A DNA stretch of 64,000 bases from Lumbricus terrestris (lineage: Eukaryota > Annelida > Clitellata > Crassiclitellata > Lumbricidae): positions 36,328,368 to 36,392,367 of the forward strand of contig OX457042.1 in NCBI GenBank assembly GCA_949752735.1. The letters run 5' to 3'. Both the position numbers and the translations under genes were made by a program. The first letter of the stretch is position 1. The number at the start of each line of letters is the position of its first letter. The notes beneath the pieces were generated by a model. It worked only from the letters and a program-made list of their open reading frames with translations, ran no database searches and was not told where the DNA came from. Of this stretch, positions 22,522 to 33,120 are shown one piece after another.

Positions 22522-23632
22522 CAGTGGCGTAGCTACCATGTGTGCAATGTGTGCAAAGCACACGGGCCCACAACCTCCAGGGGCCCACAGAGATTGTTCA
22601 ATTATTAACCTGACCTAATTAGTAATTCACATTATTTTGCGAATAAATGTAGTTTCTGTGAATACACTTGCATTACTTCGTTAAATTGCAAGATGACATC
22701 GGTGTCTGTGAACAATAATAAGAATCGGTCTAACACGGTTTTAACAAAGACCTTATAGTCTACAACTCTAATATCTTTGGTTTTAAGTTGAGAACTTGAA
22801 ATGAATCGTATCGGCATAAGATTTTCATTTCGCTTATTCACTTTGCTATGCAAAGGGAAAGGGCTTGCATATATAATTCGGTCTGGGATTAGTGTAATAA
22901 TTAATTATATAATATTAATATATAATTATGTCCGTCTGTCTGTCACGTTCGAGTAGGCCTATTGTAATTAAACGAGGCACCGCAGGAACTTCACTTGTCA
23001 CACACATGCTCGTATAATCCGGTCATTTGCTGGATAGTAATGGATAACGGTATTGACCAGTGGCGTAGCCAGCTTTTCATGGGCCCGTGTGCAGAGGTTC
23101 CGTATGGGCCCCTGTTTGGCCTTGTAAGGCCGGTATATTTGCGTTCGTGCAATCAAGATCACCAAAACTAATCGATGGCAAACCATTAAACCTAACACAT
23201 GCAATACAACTCAATCACAGAATAAACATGAATGCCGCATGAATGAGACACAGAATTTATAAAATTCATGATTGACAAGTTTTGATGAACAAAATGCTAG
23301 AAAACTCTATGATGCCATGACACTGTTTTATGTAGGCCTACTATTTGACCTACTAATAATAAGTGGATAAGTCTGCAGCGTGATAGATTTTAAATTCGAC
23401 TGAGAAATCACTGCAGTTAATATAACACGTCAATTTATGTATCTCATTCATGCGGCATTCATGCTTATTCTGTGATTGAGTTGTATTGCATGTGTTAGGT
23501 TTAATGGTTTGCCATCGATTAGTTTTGGTGATCTTGATTGCACGAACGCAAATATACCGGCCTTACAAGGCCAAACAGGGGCCCATACGGAACCTCTGCA
23601 CACGGGCCCATGAAAAGCTGGCTACGCCACTG
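22522..23632. mobile_element. Inner hAT-type element with internal foldback
   Basis: Starts CAGTGGCGTAGCTACC and ends GGCTACGCCACTG, with perfect TTCCACTG flanks at 22514-22521 and 23633-23640. It is the innermost of three nested hAT-type insertions. Its right 194 bp (23439-23632) is repeated inverted at 23058-23251, so identical peptides can be read from both strands. Confidence 0.9.
23058..23632. repeat. Large inverted repeat (194-bp arms, 187-bp loop)
   Basis: Arm 23058-23251 starts CAGTGGCGTAGCCAGC. Arm 23439-23632 is its near-perfect reverse complement. Both arms carry GGCCTTGTAAGGCC-like and GAATGCCGCATGAATGAGA text. Confidence 0.9.
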
Positions 23633-24257
23633 TTCCACTGCCAACACACAAGTTCAACAGGTGCATCTTGATTCTTATGTTGAGATTTGCGGCCAAATCT
23701 GCCACCAATCAGCAATGGCTCTACGTCTAAAGTCAATGTTAGGAGTCTCTGGTATGGGGAAATAGGGTCCCCATTGTGGGGCAGTTGGCACCCACTGTGT
23801 CAATATAATCTTCCCTCCAATACCACTGCACAGACCAACTATAGCCTATATGTGCTACGACGATTCATATGTCAGGTAAAACCCGGCAGAGGGACTCGCA
23901 GAAATTATTTCTTGCCTCTGACAAATATTTTTCTTTAAATTGTTATTTATAATAAATATTATCATCAAAATTGTTTTGTCTTATTATCAGTCTGCTAGAC
24001 TATATATTAATATTGCGGTTTAAGAGTAATGTAAATGCGCTAATAAATTAAGCCATTACGGCGACAATAATGGAACGTACGTCATAATTAACTGCTTGCT
24101 ATCTTTCGATGACGTCATCATCACTTTCGTCTGTTTCTGTTAACGAGTTTTGGCGATTCCAAATGATTTTCACTGCGGTTCGTTTTATTCTCTCGATATC
24201 TTGTTGACATGTTTGCTCGAGTCACTCGACGTTCTTTCTTCGGTGGTCGACCCTGCG

Positions 24258-24370
24258 ATGAAGAGAATCCGGTTTAAAATGGTGAGAATCTGGTTTAAAA
24301 TGGTGAGAATCCGGTGGAAAATGGCGGAAATCCAGCGGAAAATGGCGGAAATCCAGTGGAAAGCGTGGAC
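24258..24370. repeat. Short 21-bp tandem repeat
   Basis: About five diverging copies of GAGAATCCGG plus TTTAAAATGGT / GGAAAATGGCG. It lies just before the 23-bp array in the middle hAT element. Confidence 0.8.
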
Positions 24371-24494
24371 ATGGTCGTCGAATATTCGTCGAGAGGACAA
24401 CCGTTGCATCAATCCGCTCCAGGTTGGCCAAAACCTAATCCAGGAAAATCTCAGCGTGAATGATGTCGGAGATCAAGACAGTGATGCTTCGCTG

Positions 24495-27216
24495 TGCACC
24501 GATCCACCCAGGTGCTGAGCACCGATCCACCCAGGTGCTGAGCACCGATCCACCCAGGTGCTGTGCACCGATGCCACCAGGTGCTGTGCACCGATGCCAC
24601 CAGGTGCTGTGCACCGATGCCACCAGGTGCCGTGCACCGATTCACCCAGGTGCTGTGCACCGATGCCACCAGGTGCTGTGCACCGATGCCACCAGGTGCT
24701 GTGCACCGATTCACCAAGGTGCTGTGCACCGATTCACCCAGGTGCTGTGCACCGATGCCACCAGGTGCTGTGCACCGATTCACCCAGGTGCTGTGCACCG
24801 ATTCACCCAGGTGCTGTGCACCCATTTACCCAGGTGCTGTGCACCGATTCACCCAGGTGCTGTGCACCGATGCCACCAGGTGCTGTGCACCGATTCACCC
24901 AGGTGCTGTGCACCGATTCACCCAGGTGCTGTGCACCGATTCACCCAGGTGCTGTGCGCCTATTTACCCAGGTGCTGTGCACCGATTCACCCAGGTGCTG
25001 TGCACCGATCCACCCAGGTGCTGTGCACCTATCCACCCAGGTGCTGTGCACCGATTCACCCAGGTGCTGTGCACCGATTCACCCAGGTGCTGTGCACCGA
25101 TTCACCCAGGTGCTGTGCACCGATCCACCCAGGTGCTGTGCACCGATTCACCCAGGTGCTGTGCACCGATTCACCCAGGTGCTGTGCACCCATTTACCCA
25201 GGTGCTGTGCACCGATTCACCCAGGTGCTGTGCACCGATTCACCCAGGTGCTGTGCACCGATGCCACCAGGTGCTGTGCACCGATTCACCCAGGTGCTGT
25301 GCACCGATTCACCCAGGTGCTGTGCACCGATTCATCCAGGTGCTGTGCACCGATTCACCCAGGTGCTGTGCACCGATCCACCCAGGTGCTGTGCACCGAT
25401 TCACCCAGGTGCTGTGCACCGATTCACCCAGGTGCTGTGCACCGATTCACCCAGGTGCTGTGCGCCCATTTACCCAGGTGCTGTGCACCGATTCACCCAG
25501 GTGCTGTGCACCGATGCCACCAGGTGCTGTGCACCGATGCCACCAGGTGCTGTGCACCGATGCCACCAGGTGCTGTGCACCGATTCACCCAGGTGCTGTG
25601 CACCCATTTACCCAGGTGCTGTGCACCGATTCACCCAGGTGCTGTGCACCGATCCACCCAGGTGCTGTGCACCTATCCACCCAGGTGCTGTGCACCGATT
25701 CACCCAGGTGCTGTGCACCGATTCACCCAGATGCTGTGCACCCATTTACCCAGGTGCTGTGCACCGATTCACCCAGGTGCTGTGCACCGATGCTACCAGG
25801 TGCTGTGCACCGATTCACCCAGGTGCTGTGCACCGATTCACCCAGGTGCTGTGCACCGATTCACCCAGGTGCTGTGCACCGATCCACCCAAGTGCTGTGC
25901 ACCGATGCCACCAGGTGCTGTGCACCGATTCACCCAGGTGCTGTGCACCGATTCACCCAGGTGCTGTGCACCGATTCACCCAGGTGCTGTGCACCGATTC
26001 ACCCAGGTGCTGTGCACCGATTCACCCAGGTGCTGTGCACCGATGCCACCAGGTGCTGTGTACCGATTCACCCAGGTGCTGTGCACCGATCCACCCAGGT
26101 GCTGTGCACCTATCCACCCAGGTGCTGTGCACCGATTCACCCAGGTGCTGTGCACCGATTCACCCAGGTGCTGTGCACCCATGTACCCAGGTGCTGTGCA
26201 CCGATTCACCCAGGTGCTGTGCACCGATCCACCCAGGTGCTGTGCACCTATCCACCCAGGTGCTGTGCACCGATTCACCCAGGTGCTGTGCACCGATTCA
26301 CCCAGGTGCTGTGCACCCATTTACCCAGGTGCTGTGCACCGATTCACCCAGGTGCTGTGCACCGATGCCAATAGGTGCTCTGCACCGATTCACCCAGGTG
26401 CTGTGCACCGATGCCAATAGGTGCTGTGCACCGATTCACCCAGGTGCTGTGCACCGATTCACCCAGGTGCTGTGCACCGATTCACCCAGGTGCTGTGCAC
26501 CGACCCACCCAGGTGCTGTGCACCGATGCCACCAGGTGCTGTGCACCGATTCACCCAGGTGCTGTGCACCGATTCACCCAGGTGCTGTGCACCGATGCAC
26601 CCAGGTGCTGTGTACCGATCCACCCAGGTGCTGTGCACCGATGCCACCAGGTGCTGTGCACCGATTCACCCAGGTGCTGTACACCGATTCACCCAGGTGC
26701 TGTGCACCGATTCACCCAGGTGCTGTGCACCGATTCACCCAGGTGCTGTGCACCGATGCCACCAGGTGCTGTGCACCGATTCGCCCAGGTGCTGTGCACC
26801 GATTCACCCAGGTGCTGTGCACCGATTCACCCAGGTGCTGTGCACCGATTCACCAGGTGCTGTGCACCGATTCACCCAGGTGCTGTGCACCGATTCACCC
26901 AGGTGCTGTGCACCGATTCACCCAGGTGATGTGCACCGATGCCACCAGGTGCTGTGCACCGATTCACCCAGGTGCTGTGCACCGATTCACCCAGGTGCTG
27001 TGCACCGATGCCACCAGGTGCTGTGCACCGATTCACCCAGGTGCTGTGCACCGATTCACCCAGGTGCTGTGCACCGATTCACCCAGGTGCTGTGCACCGA
27101 TTCACCAGGTGCTGTGCACCGATTCACCCAGGTGCTGTGCACCGATTCACCCAGGTGCTGTGCACCGATTCACCCAGGTGCTGTGCACCGATTCACCCAG
27201 GTGATGTGCACCGATC
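24495..27216. repeat. 23-bp minisatellite, about 118 units
   Basis: The unit is GTGCTGTGCACCGAT followed by TTCACCCAG-like sequence minus the overlap, a 23-bp period. Main variants differ in the second half: TTCACCC, TGCCACC, TCCACCC, and forms with CCCATTTACCC or CCTATCCACCC. A few units are 21 bp. No stop codon occurs in any forward frame, so ORFs of over 900, 600 and 600 codons appear; they are not genes. Each unit carries one CAGGTG E-box-like hexamer and one GTGCAC palindrome. Confidence 0.98.
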
Positions 27217-27543
27217 CAAATTTCGAGTCCAGGGCTTCGAGTCCGAGTCCAAGTCCTGAGAGACCGAGTCCGCAGAAAATTGGTCTCGAGTCGGACTCGA
27301 GTCTTTTGCCGGACTCGAGTACTACATCACTGACCTTTACGGTTAATTGTTTTTGGGGGGTTTAGGGGGTTATTCGTCCAAATATTTCATTTTTACATGG
27401 GAAAAAAATGGGGAAAAATGGATTGCCTTTTTTTTAGAGGGGGGCTTAGCCCCCCCCCCCTATCGACGCTACTGGTCATGAGGTAGATCATGAGCAATGA
27501 GCGTAATAGGTTAAATGACATGCCGCAACAATACATGGCGTAG

Positions 27544-29090
27544 TAGACTGGTCCACAAACCATAGCCAAAAAATTAAGTTGTTAGAATTCTTTCTCCACA
27601 AGGTTTATTTTTGTCCCCTTGGGGTAGATAGTCTCCCTGTAAAATTTCAGCCTGACTGTGCAACATTTAGAGGTCAACCCATTCTGAACATTTTACTTGA
27701 GTGCTGATAATGTCTTTACGTCATGTTAACCATCATTATTAGACTAATATGGCTTCGTCTAATTCGAGGTCCGACCCATAGCACTGGCTATGGGAAAACC
27801 AGTCTCTCGATTGTCTACTGCAAGATTACCACGCAGCTTGTATGCACAGCAACTGCGCTACAGTTTAATATTATCACTAAAGGGAGACCCCTTCCTGAAA
27901 GCTACAAAATGACCTATGATGCAGTTGTTTGTATGTGGGTGCTTGCCAGAATACCAACACAGCTTGTGTGTAAGGGAACTGCCAAAGCTTTACCAGAACT
28001 GCCTACCTCTGAAGATTCACGGACCACTATAAAAAGAAAGTGACAGGATGAAGACGACATGTTCAAGAGTGATCTTCAAAAATTGTTCGATATTGCCTCA
28101 AAGGATGTGATGACAGAAATCCAGTAAAACTAAGATCGTGATATCCTTCGAATAGGTCCTACAAAGAGCAGACGTATTTTCCAGCAGCATGAGTGGAGTA
28201 AACTTAAAGACAGCAGCAAAAGAAAGCAGAAAGAGGCAACCGCAGGGAAAAGAGAGAATGGTGAAAATTAAAAAGAAGAACACAAGACAAAAGGCAGTTA
28301 TGAAACAGCAGGTGGACTTTCTGCGTTGGTATCTATAGAAGTATTTGATTGCATTGATGAGTATCAGACAACTTCGTCCTAGTACGTATGCAATACATCT
28401 ACACTCTACACTAGCTGCATAAATAGCTGCTACTAACTGCCTCATTATTAAAAAAATATCCAAGAACATCAGCCAGTCCTCTTTAGTTTAGTGGTTGGTG
28501 CTTTGTATCATGTTGGCCTTCCAGACCGTGATCCTTGGTCTGAAGATGGAGATGTCACACTGGCGATTGGTTATGACATTAATTTCAGAAATAACACTTT
28601 CTAGAAGTTCGGAATAAAAGAAGGACAAGAAGCAGCTAGGTGCAATGGAAGAACAAGAGTGCACACTAGCAGTCCTGCTATAACCTCACTGAGAAGGCAA
28701 AATGTTGTGCATCATCGACGGATCAAAGGAAAATATGGACCGCAAAGCTACTATTGTCACTGGAAATTGTCAGGAAAAACTCTTGGCAATCCCAAAATGG
28801 TGAACGGCATTCAAGAAGGTGACTCTCAGGTCAATACCAGTGTTGAAGTACGGTAATTGAGAACTGGAATCTTCCCAGACATCGCTCAATGTCGCTCAAG
28901 TCGTACATTAACCATTACGGAACAATTTATCTACATCTGTCCAAATAGCATAAAAAGTGTCAAATGGGTTGACCTCTAAATTTCATTTGTTTTCATTAAA
29001 AAATTTTGTGATTATTATAATCATGATAAGGAACAAAACAAGCCTTGTGGAGAACTAAAATCTGTTAGATGAATTTTGTGGACCACTCTA
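27544..29090. mobile_element. DNA transposon with ~165-bp inverted ends and 9-bp TSD (Mutator-like?)
   Basis: The ends TAGACTGGTCCACAAA and (inverted) TAGAGTGGTCCACAAA are followed by further matching text in both arms (TCTCCACAAGG.TT; ATTTAGAGGTCAACCCATT). ATGGCGTAG is duplicated at 27535-27543 and 29091-29099. A 9-bp duplication with long TIRs fits Mutator-like elements, but I recognise no transposase domain. Confidence 0.7.
27690..28860 (+). pseudogene. Decayed coding remnants inside the 27544 element
   Basis: Several short frames (for example LVCTATALQFNIITKGRPLP at about 27836 and YGPQSYYCHWKLSGKTLG at about 28733) suggest an old protein interrupted by stops. They may be the former transposase. 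No domain is recognised. Confidence 0.3.
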
Positions 29091-29099
29091 ATGGCGTAG

Positions 29100-32000
29100 T
29101 TTCCACTTGTTACATAATTAACGACACTGCCATATAAAAGATGATTAGGGTTGCCCTCCTCCCTTACCCAGGCTTGGGACTGGCACTGGCAGAGAACAAC
29201 CAGTGGCGGAGTTTCGTAAGGCGGAAAGAGCAGGAAACAAAAGTATAACAGAAAATACGACAGGGGTAAGGTGTGGACCATTCTTAGGTGTGGACTGCAA
29301 TGTAAACAAGCATGTCATCAAGCACGTCATTTTGTCTCCAGCAAACTTTCCTTCATATCCACCGTTTTTCTTACCCCAGAGGTTTCTGCATAAACCACGT
29401 GATCCCACTGGCCTGGTCAAAACCATAGATATCAAACTGACGAGTGAGTTGCTGCATCTTACAGAAACGAGTAAATTTAGAGTAAAAACGAGTGAAGGCA
29501 GATGTCTGTGGTCGACGCAGTCGGGGACGACAAAAGAAGCGATGGAAGGATGCGATGCAGGAGGACATGAAGCGCCTCAAGCTGAAAAATGAAGACACTA
29601 AAGACAGAGGAAAGTGGAAGAGGAGGATCCGAGTAGCTGACCCCTCCGCAGAGATGGATTAATTCAAGTCTGAAGGAAAAGAACAGAAACGAGTAAATTT
29701 CCCCATAACATTGCTACGCTACACGTTGCCACCCAAACAAGTTGAGTTCAGAACAATTTTGAGATTAGAAGACATCCATAAATGCAAATCACGGGACACA
29801 AGCTAGAATGGGCAAAGGGAGAACCATGAACATTACAACACCGGTGGTCTACGGGTTTCAGTATAGGCCTAAAGCAAACTAAAGTAAAGTCCTAAGTACT
29901 TATCACGCCCCAAGACCAACAACCCTTGACATACAAACTCTTGCAAGGATTTTGCTGAGACAAAAAATAAAGACAACTAAATGCTTAATTTTGTTCATTA
30001 ATTCATAAAACTTTCACCTTGATTTTTAAGCTTAAGCTAAAACAAATCCAGACCAGAAAGGCTTCCTAACGGCGAGATGCACCAAAATCCTAGCTTACTG
30101 CCGTTAAACTAAAGCAGCTATAAAAATCACAAAGTCTTGACCACACAAGCATACAGACTGACAACTGTGTCACATGACATGTAGACTTGTTTCACTAAAC
30201 CTAGCACAGCAATAAAAATAAGTTACCAAGTCAGTAATGAGATTAATCCAGGTATATGATTTTAAGTTTAATCACATATATTAATCTGTTGGTTTGTCTT
30301 TCTCTTCTCTACTGCTTTTTCTGTTTCTCTCCTAATGCTCATCTTATTTCTTCCACATTACAAAAAGAAAGCAGTATAACATACTATTACTACGGTAAGT
30401 AGTTGGATAATAGTGGATCAGTGAACAATGATTTTTTCCATTATTGTTCACACAACTTGAAACTGAAACATCAAGACATCTGTGACATTTTAAAGTGACA
30501 ACTTTATGTCATCACAATCTCCAAACATCTAAAGTGCCGCTCGACAGCCCGGGCAGAGCACCATCTTATTCACGAGTGCTGCGTCTAATCAGAAGGGTTG
30601 TCATAAGAACAGTCAAAAATAATAATACCTCTGAATTATTTTTAAATAAATTTTAATCAGCACAAAGCTAAAAAATTATGTTCAAAATACTCCTCCATAT
30701 CCTCATCCAATACTACTGAAAGGGACAGAAATCAAGCAAATCGGAATCAAAGCCCCAGCTGATAGATTGCAATAGTATATTGGAACCTAAAGCAATGTTA
30801 GCATCAAGTTAATGTTACCATTATATTAATTACCAACAATGAAAGCATTTAACAAATGAACATAATCTCAAGTAATATATTGCTTCCGTCTTAGTGCTTC
30901 CAAATGTAGCCATCAAGCAATGACACGTTGATCACATTAAAAAGCATCTTTCTTCTGTCACAGGAACAGTCTGAAGAAATAGCACCACATAAATATCACA
31001 AGGTGAATCCAATCTAGTTGTATGTTCAAAACTTCCCATATATATCCTCAATGGCAAGAAGTCTTGCATATATGTAGCGGTCAACACCAAAATCAGTAGG
31101 CTGTTAGGTCAGAAATTGCACATCAGAGAAACTTATGAAAATACTAAGGTTTTTGTACATAATTTAATCTTTAAAAAGTTTTACAATTCTTTTATTTTGT
31201 CCAAAAAAGACAAGTTTTAAAGCTATTTCGATGCTCTTGATGGGCATATTATTTTGTTTTAGTTTAATTAATTAATTAATTTAATTTGATCACTTCGAAT
31301 TATATCTTGAGTTAGAAAAAAGCTAAAGCAACAATTTTTGTGTAATTTTTGAAGCCTGAAACAAGACCGTTGAAATTTTCAAACTCAATATGTTGCAAAT
31401 TCACCACAATACTGGTTTTGGTGTGTGGCACCATATATGACAACTTAAGCCATCATGGAGGAATGTGGAAATCCATCTAAAGAACGCATCAACAAACAAG
31501 TACCACAGTGATACTAGTAAAATCACAGGAAAGGTTTGATCAAGTACAAAACTCAACACTTTAACCAAGTTCGTGTACTAAAAGCGACAGGAAAAATAAC
31601 GATGCTTAATGTTAAAGTACTAAAACTTTGGTCACTGTGTAAAACTGAAGTTGATATGGCTTGGTGACATTAGAATTGCTAAGCAGACAGCAAGTGGACA
31701 AAATGAATCAATCAGAAATTCATCATGAGTAACATGATTGAATACAAATATAGTGCTCAGGAATAACGTCGTTGCAACATTAACAATGATAAATCATGCA
31801 ACACGAATAGTCCTAGAATATGAGAATTGTAAAATGACAATAGCAGCACCAACATTGGTGACAGTTTTTTCCAGAAGCTGTTCATTTTTCTTGCCAATGT
31901 TGTTTTTCTAAGTAGTTAAATTACAGCCTAATGCCATGGAAATCTGAGATCCGGTATCTCTGATTTTAGATCTACTACACGAACAATGAGATCCATCACT

Positions 32001-32656
32001 CAAAGAGGAGAAACATTACCTATTTGATTGCAATAATTGATAATATTCATCATGTTTCACATATTTTAAGCTTCATCTGAATATTGAATATCAGTTTAAA
32101 GATCAACCAGAAGACTCAAAAACTTTTGATAACCACCACCACCATTGGATGAGCAATTTAAGTATTGGTTACATCAATTCAGTGTGCTGCTTATAAAGAA
32201 TTTTACCACAAAGCAACTAGACAATTTATTTCCGCACAGATCAGCAATTCTTCAAAATACTAAAAAAAACACCAACAGCTTAAGAAACCATACTCTACCA
32301 CCAGTATTCCAATGCCACCATTTCATCACAGCGGAACACCATTAGCTAAACTCTTAACCATAGTCACAGAAACATCACCAAACTCATGCACAGTAATAAT
32401 AAGTCATGTATTGGGGATATCTTACTTAAATTTCTCCAAACTCAATTCCATTACTCCATTGTTACCCTTGCAAGATGGCAATAACTATGTTTAGCATGGA
32501 CTTGTATGGTAGTACTTCACAAAGAAACAATGACTAAAGTTACCCGTGCTTTAGCAATTTGCAAAGTAACAATTACTACATGCAGCAGTGATTCATACAG
32601 AAAGTAGATACAGATAGTAGCACATCAACATCAGCTGAACTTGTGGCTTAGAAGTG
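29100..32656. other. Intergenic stretch downstream of TALPID3
   Basis: No convincing gene. 29135-29220 shares a repeat with 42465-42545 (CAGGCTTGGGACTGGCACTGG, inverted). 30536-30600 is a diverged copy of the CTTATTCACGAG repeat. The 3' UTR of TALPID3 presumably lies just below 32657; I did not assign a poly(A) site. Confidence 0.4.
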
Positions 32657-33120
32657 CTAAGTGTCTTGCTGAGTGAGAGAGATTTCAGAAACGTCCGATT
32701 CCGATCCTTCCTCGTACGCTGAAATGGAAGGAATCTTCACCGGCATCTGGTATTTCATCTCCTCCGACCTACTGCCACCTTCTTCAAAGCTCTGACTGTA
32801 CTCCAGGTTGTCCCGTGATGCACCTGTTCCTTCAAGGCTGTCCTCTAACTTCTTTGAAAGTCGTTCAGAACCCATCGTTCCCGTCTGCTCCGGTTGGAAG
32901 CTGGATCTTGTGCTGGCTCCCTGTTCCGTGTCTACCGACTTACCAAGCGAATAGGTCGACTGGAACACAGGCTTGCCTTTCAACGTACCAGCATCCACCA
33001 TTGACTGGCCAGTGCTGCCCAATTCAGACTGGTTGAAGTAATCATGTGACTGGATGAGAGCTTCCATGTTCATCTGGTCTGGGGTTCTTGCATCTCTGAA
33101 GTCGCCCGTCAGTTGAGACC
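32657..33120 (-). CDS. KIAA0586: TALPID3 exon 26 (terminal)
   Basis: Acceptor TTTTTCAG. Reads GSQLTGDFRDARTPDQMNM and ends ISLTQQDT followed by a stop. Ser/Glu-rich, disordered C-terminus. Phase 1 entry matches exon 25. Confidence 0.88.

Larger units (their letters stand above)
22211..27332. mobile_element. Middle hAT-type element with GAGTCC subterminal repeats
   Basis: Inside the outer element. It starts CAATGATGTAGTCGAGTCC and ends GGACTCGAGTACTACATCACTG. The target duplication ACCTTTAC is perfect (22203-22210, 27333-27340). Both ends carry many GAGTCC/GGACTC hexamers (22220-22345 and 27224-27322), the usual form of hAT subterminal transposase-binding repeats (family knowledge). It holds the 23-bp minisatellite and another nested element. 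No transposase ORF is recognisable. Confidence 0.9.
22055..27474. mobile_element. Outer hAT-type MITE (CAGTGGCGGCG family) opened by a nested insertion
   Basis: The left arm 22055-22202 begins CAGTGGCGGCGCCAGG. The right arm 27341-27474 ends with GGGGCTTAGCCCC..ATCGACGCTACTG. The perfect 8-bp flank GTCATGAG stands at 22047-22054 and 27475-27482. Together the two arms are about 280 bp, the size of the complete copies at 5537 and 11653. Everything between them is therefore a later insertion. Confidence 0.92.

Noticed and set aside
23050..23640. A separate fourth nested hAT element starting at 23058
   Set aside because: The 8-mers at its two sides (GTATTGAC, TTCCACTG) do not match. The TTCCACTG duplication pairs with 22514 instead, so this is an internal inverted copy.
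22998..23671. Two identical ORFs on opposite strands (MHVLGLMVCHRL..)
   Set aside because: Read from the two arms of the foldback in the inner hAT element; not a duplicated gene.
24495..27216. CRISPR-like regular array
   Set aside because: The sequence is eukaryotic, and units are contiguous with no unique spacers.
24460..27365. ORFs of 914, 620, 603 and 314 codons
   Set aside because: They are the three frames of the stop-free 23-bp minisatellite. The codon pattern is dictated by the repeat, with no domain and no splice context.
28478..28550. tRNA-like stretch (TCCTCTTTAGTTTAGTGGTTGG)
   Set aside because: Only an A-box-like start; no B box or cloverleaf could be drawn, and it lies within a decayed transposon.
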